DNA of 46,326 nt. Source: Pelosinus propionicus DSM 13327 (GTDB lineage Bacteria > Bacillota > Negativicutes > DSM-13327). The translations under genes were made by a program, and so were the position numbers. The notes beneath the pieces were generated by a model that was not told the DNA's origin, did not search any database, and saw nothing but the letters and a program-made list of their open reading frames with translations. The DNA lies in contig NZ_FOTS01000041.1 in assembly GCF_900114615.1 (NCBI RefSeq), forward strand, positions 1 to 46,326. The letters are read 5' to 3'. Positions 24,363 to 32,547 of the stretch are shown piece after piece (the first letter of the stretch is position 1; each line of letters starts with the position of its first letter).

Positions 24363-25070
24363 ATGGCAGGAATTTTTTACGGTGTTGGTGTAGGGCCGGG
24401 AGATCCAGAGCTGCTCACATTAAAAGCAGTGGAGGTGATAAGAAACGCGGATGTGGTAATTGCTCCTAAAACAGAAAAAAAGGAAGGTAGTACAGCGCTA
24501 TCAATTGCTCATCCTTACTTGAAAACAGATGTTGAGATATTAAGGTTGGTTTTCCCGATGGTAAATGATGCAGATACGCTAGCTAATGCATGGGAAAACA
24601 ATAAAAATAGTATTCTGGCAGAATTACAGGCTGGGAAAAAAGTCGTGTTTTTAACATTAGGCGATCCTATGTTCTATAGCACTTATATGTATGTATATCG
24701 TTTATTAAAAAACTCTGGTTATGCGATTGAAACTATACCAGGAGTTCCAGCTTTTTGTGCGATTGGCAGTCAATTAGGTCAGCCTCTAGCAGAGGGAAAT
24801 GATATACTTAGCATTATTCCTGCGACGATGTCAGAAGAAGAATTAGATGCTATATTGGGAGTCGTCGACAATGTTGTATTAATGAAAGTTTACAAAAATT
24901 TTGGACAGGTTGTAGCGAAATTAAAAGAGCATGGCTTTGGTGAAAACTCTGTTATGATTAGTCGCTGTGGTTTGCCTGATGAGCAAATTAGCTATAATTT
25001 AGATGAAGTAGACCCAACGAATGTAAATTATTTGTCTACAATCTTGGCTAAAAAACGTAAGCTTGGTTAA
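24363..25070 (+). CDS. cbiL: Precorrin-2/cobalt-factor-2 C20-methyltransferase CbiL
   Basis: A SAM-dependent tetrapyrrole methylase that adds the C20 methyl group early in corrin synthesis. 235 aa, normal length. N-terminal GVGVGPGDPELLTLKAVEVI binds SAM with FLTLGDPMFYSTYMYVYRLL; ETIPGVPAFCAIG and VVLMKVYK are also typical of CobI/CbiL. With CbiK present the substrate is probably cobalt-factor II. A strong AAGGAGG precedes ATG 24363. It is the only corrin-ring methylase in the window, so the other cbi genes must lie elsewhere. Confidence 0.92.
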   Translation: MAGIFYGVGVGPGDPELLTLKAVEVIRNADVVIAPKTEKKEGSTALSIAHPYLKTDVEILRLVFPMVNDADTLANAWENNKNSILAELQAGKKVVFLTLGDPMFYSTYMYVYRLLKNSGYAIETIPGVPAFCAIGSQLGQPLAEGNDILSIIPATMSEEELDAILGVVDNVVLMKVYKNFGQVVAKLKEHGFGENSVMISRCGLPDEQISYNLDEVDPTNVNYLSTILAKKRKLG

Positions 25071-25121
25071 CTGTAATCTGATTGATGCAGATTGAAAAAA
25101 CTGAGTGGGGAGTTGTACAAA

Positions 25122-26048
25122 GTGAATTTGAATTTTTTATATAAAGTGGCAATGAGTTTTGCATTAAGTGTTTCCTTATTGCTGGGTGCTAGTGTATTTG
25201 GCTTATCGAATGCAAGTGCGCTAGCAGCCCCAAAAAGTCAAAAAGCCATTGTTGTTGTTAGTTTTGGTACTACTTTTGCAGAAGCTCGTAAATTAAATAT
25301 TGAGGGTGTAGAAAACCGTATTGCTCAGGCTTTTCCTGAATATGATGTATATAGGGCTTTTACTTCCAAAATTGTTATGAAACGCTTGGCGGAAAATAGC
25401 AATATTCATGTGAATGATTTGGAAACAGTATTAAACAACTTAAAAAAAGATGGATATAAAGAAGTTATTGTACAAACAACTCATCTAACACCAGGCGAAG
25501 AATATGATAAAAAAGTTGTGGCAACTGTAGAAAAGTTTAATGGTTCTTTTGAAACTCTTTCTATAGGCCGCCCAGTATTATTCTTTCATGGTGAAAACGG
25601 TAAACCTAATGACTTTGCCATTGCTGTAAATGCCCTTAAAAAACAACTTCCTGCATTGCAATTGCAAGGTAAAACGGTTGTGTTTATGGGACATGGTTCA
25701 CCACATCAGCATAACCCAGCGTACCAAGCCTTACAGGATCAATTTGATGCAGCTGGATTGCATGTGATTGTTGGCGTTGTAGAAGAAACGGATCATCCTA
25801 ATCTTCAAGATGTTGAAAAATTACTGAAAGAAAAAAACATTAAAAAAATTACCTTGATGCCGCTCATGTTAGTTGCTGGTGATCATGCGAATAACGATAT
25901 GGCTGGGGATGAAAAAGATTCTTGGAAGAATACATTCCTTGCAGATGGATATCAAGTGGACACGTATATTCATGGTTTAGGTGAAAATACTGGAATCCAA
26001 GATATTTATGTACAGCATGTACGTGATGCCATTAATGGTTTGAAATAA
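25122..26048 (+). CDS. cbiK: Exported CbiK-type cobaltochelatase (CbiKP-like)
   Basis: A second CbiK with a signal peptide ending about ASALA (residues 31-35), so it is probably periplasmic like CbiKP of Desulfovibrio. GTG 25122 (308 aa) is preferred because GGGGAG lies about 10 bases upstream; TTG 25092 has no site. Catalytic histidines H191 (MGHGSPH) and H255 (MLVAGDHANNDMAGDE) are conserved. A chelatase outside the membrane could handle metal or tetrapyrrole before uptake, or act as a cobalt/heme-binding factor. It is followed by btuF in the same operon, which suggests a link to transport. Confidence 0.88.
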   Translation: MNLNFLYKVAMSFALSVSLLLGASVFGLSNASALAAPKSQKAIVVVSFGTTFAEARKLNIEGVENRIAQAFPEYDVYRAFTSKIVMKRLAENSNIHVNDLETVLNNLKKDGYKEVIVQTTHLTPGEEYDKKVVATVEKFNGSFETLSIGRPVLFFHGENGKPNDFAIAVNALKKQLPALQLQGKTVVFMGHGSPHQHNPAYQALQDQFDAAGLHVIVGVVEETDHPNLQDVEKLLKEKNIKKITLMPLMLVAGDHANNDMAGDEKDSWKNTFLADGYQVDTYIHGLGENTGIQDIYVQHVRDAINGLK

Positions 26049-26068
26049 AAATTAAGCGAGTAGTAAGA

Positions 26069-26099
26069 GGGATGCCGGATTGTATATCCGGCCTTTCCC
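26069..26099 (+). terminator. Weak hairpin between exported cbiK and btuF
   Basis: GCCGGAT and ATCCGGC form a 7-bp stem extended by GGGA/TCCC, with no T-run. It may be a processing or attenuation site. Confidence 0.35.
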
Positions 26100-26130
26100 A
26101 TTTGTTGTATATATGGAAGGAGAGCAAGTT

Positions 26131-27099
26131 GTGAAAGGGAAATTAACATATTTACTCTGCATGCTAAGTATAATGAGTGTAATCTTGGCGGGATGTGCTT
26201 CTTCAGTCCAGGAAAAATCCGCAGCAAAATCTCCAGATCATTATCTGCAAATAACGGATGATGCAGGGCGTAATGTAGTGTTGGGACAAAAACCGCAACG
26301 CATTGTTGTGTTATCTACCTCGTTCTTAGATGTATTATATGGAGTAGGTGGCAAAGCTGTTGGAAGGCCTAGCTCTAAAACACCTCAGACTTTTCCTGCT
26401 CAGCAGGATATTCCAGAAGTAGGATTTATTTACAATGTTAATGTGGAGCAGGTATTAACCCTTCAGCCAGACTTAATAATTGGTTTTCAAGGAATTCATG
26501 ATAAATTAATTCCGACATTTGAAAGCAGTAAGGTTCCTATGCTCATATTAAAGATGAAGACCTATGATGATATTTTAGAGAAAGTAAAGTTATTTGGCGA
26601 TATTGCAGGCACGCAAGGACAGGCTGAGAAACTGCTTGCTGACATGCAAGCTAACATCAACGAGGTAACAGCTAAGTTACCGAATCAAAGTAAAAAAGTA
26701 ATTATATTGCATGCCACCGCCAAAAATGTTACTGTCGAGCTTGAGAATAGTATTGCAGGAAATGTGGCTTCTATCTTAAAACTCAAAAATATTGCTGCAG
26801 GCAGTACGCCAATCGATGGTGACAATGAAGCAACTCCTTATAGCTTAGAGAAGCTGGTAGAAGGAGATGCAGACGCTATTTTGGTTGTTACCATGGGTAA
26901 CATGGCTGAAATTGAAAAACGAATGAAAGCTGACCTTGAAAGCAATCCGGCTTGGGGTGGTTTACGTGCAGTAAAAACAGGACAAGTTTATTTTCTGCCA
27001 GCAGAATTATTCCAACTCAATCCCGGTATTCGTTTTCATGAATCAGTAGCATATATGGCAAAAGTAATGTATCCTGAGGTTTATGGAAATGTTAAATAA
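26131..27099 (+). CDS. btuF: BtuF-like corrinoid-binding lipoprotein (second set)
   Basis: A Peripla_BP_2 binding protein. GTG 26131 (322 aa) has GGAAGGAG about 8 bases upstream and starts a clean lipoprotein signal with lipobox LAGC (Cys22); the upstream TTG at 26080 would add 17 unlikely residues. Features include QKPQRIVVLSTSFLDVLYGVG, VLTLQPDLIIGFQG and a C-terminal SNPAWGGLRAVKTGQVYFLP. Its end overlaps btuC by 17 bases. Riboswitch 5 upstream supports corrinoid as ligand. Confidence 0.86.
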   Translation: MKGKLTYLLCMLSIMSVILAGCASSVQEKSAAKSPDHYLQITDDAGRNVVLGQKPQRIVVLSTSFLDVLYGVGGKAVGRPSSKTPQTFPAQQDIPEVGFIYNVNVEQVLTLQPDLIIGFQGIHDKLIPTFESSKVPMLILKMKTYDDILEKVKLFGDIAGTQGQAEKLLADMQANINEVTAKLPNQSKKVIILHATAKNVTVELENSIAGNVASILKLKNIAAGSTPIDGDNEATPYSLEKLVEGDADAILVVTMGNMAEIEKRMKADLESNPAWGGLRAVKTGQVYFLPAELFQLNPGIRFHESVAYMAKVMYPEVYGNVK

Positions 27100-28105
27100 G
27101 AAGATTTTTTCCCGTAGGGGCGTGCGCGATCGAAGCGAATGGAGAGCATTTATTTTGATAATATTCCTATTGCTTGCTTTAGGGGGAATTGCTCTTAGTT
27201 TGAGCGTAGGAGCATTATCTATTAGTCTAAATGAAATTATAACGGCTATTTTTTCTGATACTTCGGGAGCAAATCGACAAGTGATATGGAATATACGGCT
27301 GCCAAGAACCTTAGTAGGCGCACTGGTAGGGATTAATTTGTCCTTAGCTGGAGCCATTTTACAGGGGGTTATGAAAAATCCCCTGGCTGACCCTCATATT
27401 ATTGGGGTTTCGTCAGGAGCTGGTTTAGCTGGCGTAAGCATTATGGTGCTGTTCCCTCATAAAGAATATTTGGTAACTCCTGTTGCCTTTTTTGGTGCTA
27501 TGTTAGCAGCTATTTTCATCTATATTTTGGCTTGGAAGGGCGGCATTCGGCCAGTACGTATTATTTTAGCAGGGGTAGCCGTATCAGCTTTTTTGAATTC
27601 AGCTATTTCTGCATTATTAGTATTTTACAGTGATCGGGTCCATGGAGCATTGATGTGGATGGTGGGAGGATTGTCAGCCCGCAGTTGGCCGCATCTTGAT
27701 ATTATTTTGCCTTATACGATAATAGGTGGAATTTTAGCTATATTGGGTGCTAGGCGGCTTAATATCCTAAACCTTGGAGATGAAATTGCCCGAGGGTTGG
27801 GGTTAAATGTTGAAGTTTCTCGTATTGCTCTGACAGCTGTAGCAGCATTAATGGCGGCAAGTGCGGTCAGTGTTGTTGGCCTGCTGGGTTTTGTAGGCTT
27901 GATTGTACCTCATGCAGCCCGCTTATTGGTTGGGTCGGATTATCGCTACCTTCTTCCTGCCTCTGCCTTATTGGGAGTCGCAGTTGTAACGCTAAGTGAT
28001 ACTTTGGCTAGAGTGGCATTTGCTCCAATTGAAATTCCGGTAGGGATTATTATGGCCTTTGTCGGTGCGCCATTCTTTCTCTACTTGCTAAGGAGGGATG
28101 CATAA
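27083..28105 (+). CDS. btuC: BtuC-like ABC transporter permease (second set)
   Basis: A FecCD/BtuC-family inner-membrane permease, 340 aa, about ten helices. Conserved segments are WNIRLPRTLVGALVGINLSL, GVMKNPLADPHIIGVSSGAG, GLLGFVGLIVPHAARLLVG and APIEIPVGIIMAFVGAPFFLYLL. It starts inside the end of btuF and ends one base into btuD, showing tight coupling. It is related to, but clearly distinct from, the permease at 15966. Confidence 0.9.
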   Translation: MEMLNKKIFSRRGVRDRSEWRAFILIIFLLLALGGIALSLSVGALSISLNEIITAIFSDTSGANRQVIWNIRLPRTLVGALVGINLSLAGAILQGVMKNPLADPHIIGVSSGAGLAGVSIMVLFPHKEYLVTPVAFFGAMLAAIFIYILAWKGGIRPVRIILAGVAVSAFLNSAISALLVFYSDRVHGALMWMVGGLSARSWPHLDIILPYTIIGGILAILGARRLNILNLGDEIARGLGLNVEVSRIALTAVAALMAASAVSVVGLLGFVGLIVPHAARLLVGSDYRYLLPASALLGVAVVTLSDTLARVAFAPIEIPVGIIMAFVGAPFFLYLLRRDA

Positions 28106-28893
28106 TGTCCAATATGAAGGCAGAAGCCTTATCCGTGAATTTTGATGATAAAATGGTCTTGAAAGACCTTTCCCTAGCAATTGAGGAAGGAAAAATTATT
28201 TCAATTTTAGGTCCTAATGGGTCAGGTAAAAGTACCTTATTGAATGTCTTATCACGGAATATAAAACCGAATAAAGGGATTGTCTATTTAGATGGTCAGA
28301 ATTTATCTCAGCTTAGCGGTAAAATGTTAGCACAGCAAATGGCTGTCTTGCCTCAATCTCCTCAGGCTCCCAGTGATTTAACAGTAAGGGATTTAGTCGA
28401 ATTTGGGCGATTTCCTCATCAAAGCTGGTGGAGAGGAAAATCAGAGCAAGATGAGGCTTGTGTTAGTTGGGCTTTGATGCAGACTGGACTTATACAAATG
28501 GCTGATCGAGTGGTGAGTACTCTTTCTGGTGGTGAACGTCAGAGGGTTTGGATTGCCATGGCTTTAGCACAAAAGCCAGAAATCTTATTATTAGATGAAC
28601 CTACTACTTATCTTGATATTTGCCACCAGCTAGAAATCATGGAATTGCTAGCTGCTTTTAATCATGAACATAAACTTACTGTTGTGATGGTACTGCATGA
28701 CATTAATCATGCTGCTAAATATTCAGACTACGTTGCCGTCTTGCAGCAAGGGCAAATTTTTGCAGCAGGTGAGCCTGCGGAAGTCATTACGGAACATACT
28801 CTGCGAGAAGTATTTAGGGTTGAAAGCGAAATTTCCTTTGATGTATCGGGCAAACCAATGGTAATGATCCGAGGACTAACGCCTAAAAATTAA
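28105..28893 (+). CDS. btuD: BtuD-like ABC transporter ATPase (second set)
   Basis: 262 aa, the usual length for FepC/BtuD-type ATPases and without the extra domain of the first BtuD. Walker A GPNGSGKST, signature TLSGGERQRVWIAMAL, Walker B ILLLDEPTTYLD and H-loop VLHDINHA are all present. It shares one base with the btuC stop. It powers the second BtuFC set. Confidence 0.92.
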   Translation: MSNMKAEALSVNFDDKMVLKDLSLAIEEGKIISILGPNGSGKSTLLNVLSRNIKPNKGIVYLDGQNLSQLSGKMLAQQMAVLPQSPQAPSDLTVRDLVEFGRFPHQSWWRGKSEQDEACVSWALMQTGLIQMADRVVSTLSGGERQRVWIAMALAQKPEILLLDEPTTYLDICHQLEIMELLAAFNHEHKLTVVMVLHDINHAAKYSDYVAVLQQGQIFAAGEPAEVITEHTLREVFRVESEISFDVSGKPMVMIRGLTPKN

Positions 28894-28924
28894 TCATTTA
28901 ATTAGGAGAAGTAGGGGATAGTAA

Positions 28925-29764
28925 ATGATTCACATTGAGAATTTTAGTAAGAAATTTGATGAACGCACCGCTGTAGATAATTTATCTTTAAAAATTGCCA
29001 AAGGAGAAATTTTTGGTCTATTAGGTCCAAATGGCGCAGGGAAAACAACTACCATTCGCGTACTAACCATGCTGACACGACCGACAACAGGCAAGATTAT
29101 TATTGATGGCTGTGAGGCTTCCCATCAGGAACAGCACATTAAATCTGTCATTGGTGTAGTCCCTCAGCATTTCAATTTAGACAATGATTTAACACCCTGG
29201 GAAAATCTTGAGCTTCATGGCAGACTTCATCATATGATGCCCCAACTGCGTAATCAACGGATTGAAGAATTATTAAAATTCGTAGAACTGGAAGACCGAG
29301 CCCATGAGATGGTGCAGAAATTCTCTGGCGGTATGAAACGGCGCTTAATGATTGCAAGAGCGTTATTGCATCAGCCTAAAGTACTTTTTTTAGATGAGCC
29401 TACAGTAGGACTGGATCCGCAAGTACGCCGCCGTCTTTGGGATCTGATACGCCACTTGAAGAATGAGGGACTTACTGTATTGCTGACTACACATTATATT
29501 GAAGAGGCTGAAAACTTATGCCAGAGGGTTGCGATTATGGAGAAAGGGAAATTAATTGCTCTGGATACTCCTGGGGCATTATGCCAGCGGCTTGGCTCCT
29601 ATGCAGTGGAGTGGGCAGATGAAGAAGGCACAAAAACAAAATTCTTCGCTGATCGCAATGAGGCATCCACTTTTGCAGCTACATTAATCACAACGACAAC
29701 TTTGCGTCAGACAAACCTAGAGGATGCGTTTGTAGAATTGACTGGGCGGAAGGTGATAGGATAA
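28925..29764 (+). CDS. ABC-2 type transporter ATP-binding protein
   Basis: 279-aa ATPase of the DrrA/CcmA/NatA group: Walker A GPNGAGKTT, signature KFSGGMKRRLMIARAL, Walker B VLFLDEPTVGLDP and TTHYIEEAE. The C-terminal 60 residues resemble the usual drug-exporter tail. It is coupled by one overlapping base to a membrane partner and lies 31 bases after btuD, so probably in the riboswitch 5 operon. Exporter or importer role and substrate are unknown. Confidence 0.88.
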   Translation: MIHIENFSKKFDERTAVDNLSLKIAKGEIFGLLGPNGAGKTTTIRVLTMLTRPTTGKIIIDGCEASHQEQHIKSVIGVVPQHFNLDNDLTPWENLELHGRLHHMMPQLRNQRIEELLKFVELEDRAHEMVQKFSGGMKRRLMIARALLHQPKVLFLDEPTVGLDPQVRRRLWDLIRHLKNEGLTVLLTTHYIEEAENLCQRVAIMEKGKLIALDTPGALCQRLGSYAVEWADEEGTKTKFFADRNEASTFAATLITTTTLRQTNLEDAFVELTGRKVIG

Positions 29765-30504
29765 TGTTGTATGATATTTGGACAGTATTTTGGCGTGATT
29801 GGTTAGTGCTAAAAAGACGCATTGGCCGTTTTATTTTGTCTCGAATGGTCTCGCCTATATTATATCTGGTGGCTTTTGGCTGGGGATTAGGACGCAGCAT
29901 TCAGGTTAATCAAGGTAATTATTTAGATTTTATTGTTCCGGGAATTATTGCATTGAATTCCATGAATATCAGTTTTAATTCTGTCGGCAGCCCTCTTAAT
30001 ATGAGCAGAGTATATCACAAGACTTTAGAAGAATACTTAATTGCTCCTATCTCCTCTATCTCCTTTGTGTTTGGGAAAGTCTTATCAGGTGCGCTGCGCG
30101 GCTTATTATCATCTCTGATTATTATTCTATTAGCCTTTGCTTTTGGTGCCCATGCTTTAATTACAGTCTGGTTTGCAGTTGCATTAGTACTGAACTGTCT
30201 AGTTTTTGCGTCAATGGGGTTGGTAGCGGCTATGATTATGGATACTCATGAAGATATGGCTAATTTTAATACGTATGTATTATTGCCTATGTCATTTTTA
30301 TGTGCTACATTTTTTATTCCAGATCATTTGCCGGCAATCTTGCGCTGGCTAATTGAGATTTTGCCTCTGACTCATGCTAGCCATGCTTTACGGGCAATCG
30401 TCTCCGGCGGAGGAATTCCTGTGCTATCCCTGATCATAATGGCAGCGTATGTTACTGCTTTTTGTGGAATCGGGGTATGGTTGATGGAGAAAGTACGGGA
30501 GTAG
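29764..30504 (+). CDS. ABC-2 type transporter permease
   Basis: 246 aa with about six membrane helices in the ABC2_membrane pattern. The N-terminal FWRDWLVLKRRIGRFILSRM is followed by YLVAFGWGLGR, an internal EEYLIAPIS segment, and the conserved LPLTHASHALRAI near the C-terminus. It partners the ATPase just upstream. Such pairs export drugs, lipids or polysaccharides. Its location at the end of a cobalamin operon hints at efflux or handling of a corrinoid or metal but does not prove it. Confidence 0.86.
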   Translation: MLYDIWTVFWRDWLVLKRRIGRFILSRMVSPILYLVAFGWGLGRSIQVNQGNYLDFIVPGIIALNSMNISFNSVGSPLNMSRVYHKTLEEYLIAPISSISFVFGKVLSGALRGLLSSLIIILLAFAFGAHALITVWFAVALVLNCLVFASMGLVAAMIMDTHEDMANFNTYVLLPMSFLCATFFIPDHLPAILRWLIEILPLTHASHALRAIVSGGGIPVLSLIIMAAYVTAFCGIGVWLMEKVRE

Positions 30505-30509
30505 ATTTT

Positions 30510-30538
30510 TTTACTATATTGACTTTATGTGCTATACT
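30510..30538 (+). promoter_or_regulatory. Probable promoter of the ykkC leader
   Basis: TTTACT (30510-30515) and TATACT (30533-30538) with a 17-base spacer, about 40 bases before the riboswitch. Confidence 0.45.
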
Positions 30539-30576
30539 ATGGATAGAAAGAGTCCTTAAATTTTAATAGATAAATA

Positions 30577-30696
30577 GAGTTTTCTAGGGTTCCGTGGTTT
30601 AACCAGTCTGGACCGAGAGAAAACCCACAGTTTTACTGTGCACACGGAAGGATAAAAACCTGGGAGAACATACTAGATGTTTTCCCAGGTTTTTTT
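30577..30696 (+). promoter_or_regulatory. ykkC-family riboswitch (probably guanidine-I) with overlapping terminator
   Basis: The leader carries the conserved ykkC blocks TCTAGGGTTCCG, GGACCGAGAG, ACACGGAAGGATAAAAACC and TGGGAGA. Its 3' part (30657-30671) is also the left arm of a terminator whose right arm, ATGTTTTCCCAGG, is followed by TTTTTTT. Ligand binding should therefore release the terminator and switch expression on. Subtype 1 (guanidine) is most likely from the preserved core, but ppGpp or PRPP variants cannot be excluded by eye. Confidence 0.85.
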
Positions 30697-30759
30697 GTTG
30701 AGTTTTTAAACATTGAGAGTAGCTATGAAAAAGATCAATAGTTAAGTGAGGGGAGAAGA

Positions 30760-31092
30760 ATGATATTGAATACGATTATGGAATACAAATGGATTGTTTT
30801 ATTTATCTTAGAGGTTGCTGCTTGGTCTGTAACCATATTTATGTTTTATGCAAGGTATAGAATGCAATCGGATCGATGGTTTAAATTTAGTACTGTAGTA
30901 TTTGCCCTTACAGGTGTGATTCCTCAAGTTATTTTAGGAGTCATAAACTTTATTGTGGTGAAAGAAGTCGATGTTTTTACTTTGGTGATTATAATATTGC
31001 TGGTGTATGGCTTTACCCTAGGGAAAAAACAAATTAAGCAGTTAGATGCTTGGGCGCAGAAAAAGTTTGCAATGAAATCAGATGTTTCCTAA
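30760..31092 (+). CDS. Small three-helix membrane protein of unknown function
   Basis: 110 aa with three predicted helices (about residues 9-31, 41-65 and 70-88) and a basic, soluble C-terminus ending KKFAMKSDVS. The length is like an SMR/Gdx guanidinium exporter, but the usual four helices and the N-terminal helix glutamate pattern of Gdx were not recognised; E17 in the first helix (FILEVAAW) is the only membrane acid. It is the sole gene behind the ykkC riboswitch, with GAGGGGAG before ATG 30760, so a role in guanidine handling is a reasonable hypothesis. It could also be an unrelated small membrane protein. Confidence 0.65.
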   Translation: MILNTIMEYKWIVLFILEVAAWSVTIFMFYARYRMQSDRWFKFSTVVFALTGVIPQVILGVINFIVVKEVDVFTLVIIILLVYGFTLGKKQIKQLDAWAQKKFAMKSDVS

Positions 31093-31101
31093 ATATGTAG
31101 G

Positions 31102-31152
31102 AATAGAAAGAGAACGCAAAGAGTATTGCTGCTCTTTTTGCGTTCTTTCTAT
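31102..31152. terminator. Bidirectional terminator between convergent genes
   Basis: A long stem (AATAGAAAGA, GAACGCAAAGAG with CTCTTTTTGCGTTC, TTTCTATT) ends at the stop codon of the minus-strand M20 gene and has A/T runs on both sides. Confidence 0.8.
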
Positions 31153-32325
31153 TTATAGTGAGGAAGACAATTTCATAGCGGCACGTACCATTGTCTCTGT
31201 TCCATACGCCAATGCCTTCTCATCAATATCAAATTTAGGATGGTGCTGAGGATAAATAATGCCCTTGTCCTTGTTACCTGTGCCAATAAAGATAAAGGCT
31301 CCAGGGATTTTCTCGAGATAAACGGAGAAATCTTCACCGCCCATTACGGGATCAATTGTTAAGGTATTTTCGGCACCCAGAGTCTCGACACTGGCATTAG
31401 CAAATGCCTCTGCAATTTTGGGATTATTGATGACAGGGGGGAAGCCCAGTTGCTTTTCAATTTGGAAGGTGGCACCTGCTGATAGACAGATACCACTGAC
31501 AATTTGCTCGATCCTTTCAAAAACAATTTTCTTTATTTCCAATGAAAAAGAGCGTACGGTGCCAATAAGAACGGCTGTATCAGGAATTATGTTGAAAGTA
31601 TCACCTGATTTAAAGGAACCAATAGAGAGAACCGCCTGTTCTAGCGGATCAATATTACGGCTGACAATCGTATGTAATGCTGTTACTATCTGAGAGGCTA
31701 CAAGAATAGCGTCAATTGTTTGATGCGGCATAGATCCATGACCGCCTCGCCCCTTAATCGTAATGGTAAATGAGTCAGGAGAAGCCATCATGCGGTTATA
31801 GCTAATGCCGCTGGTTCCAGCAGAAAGACTTTGCCAAAGATGAGTTCCAATAATGGCATCAACGTCTGTAAGAGCACCTTCTTGCACCATGAGGACTGCC
31901 CCTCCGGGAAAACATTCTTCACTAGGCTGAAATAAAAAAATGATTGTGCCGGCTAGATGATCTTTTAACTCTACTAACGTTTTGGCTGCTCCAATCAGCA
32001 TGGCTGTATGACCATCATGACCGCAAGCATGACATACACCTGGATTTTGAGATTGATAGGACTTGCCGCACTCATCTTGTAATTCTAGAGCATCAATGTC
32101 AGCGCGAATTGCAATGGTCTTGCCAGGTAAAGCTCCGTGCAGCTGGGCAATTACTCCTGTGCCTGCAATTTTACGAGGAGTAAGTCCTAAAGCTGATAAT
32201 TCCTCCATGATTCTTTGTTGCGTATTGAATTCCTGGGCACTAAGCTCAGGATATGTGTGAAAATGCCGTCGCAGAGAAACAATAGAATCATAATGTTTTT
32301 CAACAATATCTTTAATGATTCGCAA
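31153..32325 (-). CDS. M20 family amidohydrolase (HipO/N-acyl-amino-acid hydrolase type)
   Basis: A zinc-dependent M20D peptidase/aminoacylase, 390 aa. Metal-binding segments are CHACGHDGHTAML near residue 95, QPSEECFPGGA near 135, and GGEDFSVYLEKIPGAFIFIGTG near the C-terminus. The middle part (RGGHGSMPHQTIDA) is the lid/dimerisation domain. It hydrolyses N-acyl amino acids, hippurate or similar amides in the cytoplasm; the substrate is not set by sequence. The start is TTG 32325 with AGGGGG 8 bases upstream. It is a single gene. Confidence 0.9.
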   Translation of the reverse strand: MRIIKDIVEKHYDSIVSLRRHFHTYPELSAQEFNTQQRIMEELSALGLTPRKIAGTGVIAQLHGALPGKTIAIRADIDALELQDECGKSYQSQNPGVCHACGHDGHTAMLIGAAKTLVELKDHLAGTIIFLFQPSEECFPGGAVLMVQEGALTDVDAIIGTHLWQSLSAGTSGISYNRMMASPDSFTITIKGRGGHGSMPHQTIDAILVASQIVTALHTIVSRNIDPLEQAVLSIGSFKSGDTFNIIPDTAVLIGTVRSFSLEIKKIVFERIEQIVSGICLSAGATFQIEKQLGFPPVINNPKIAEAFANASVETLGAENTLTIDPVMGGEDFSVYLEKIPGAFIFIGTGNKDKGIIYPQHHPKFDIDEKALAYGTETMVRAAMKLSSSL

Positions 32326-32547
32326 ATTGAAAGCCCCCTATTCGTAAGATACAAGTATCTGCAATGAAGAGATATAACATTACAATATCTATCATTATAT
32401 ACTTGTAAAACATAAAATAAAAGCTGAAAAGCAGATTTTACCTTAAGATGCATGAGAAAATAAATCTTGCTTAACAATGATAGACAAGGATGTTATTATA
32501 TGGTATTATTTATTAGATAAGAATATTATTAATAAGGAGAGTCGTAG

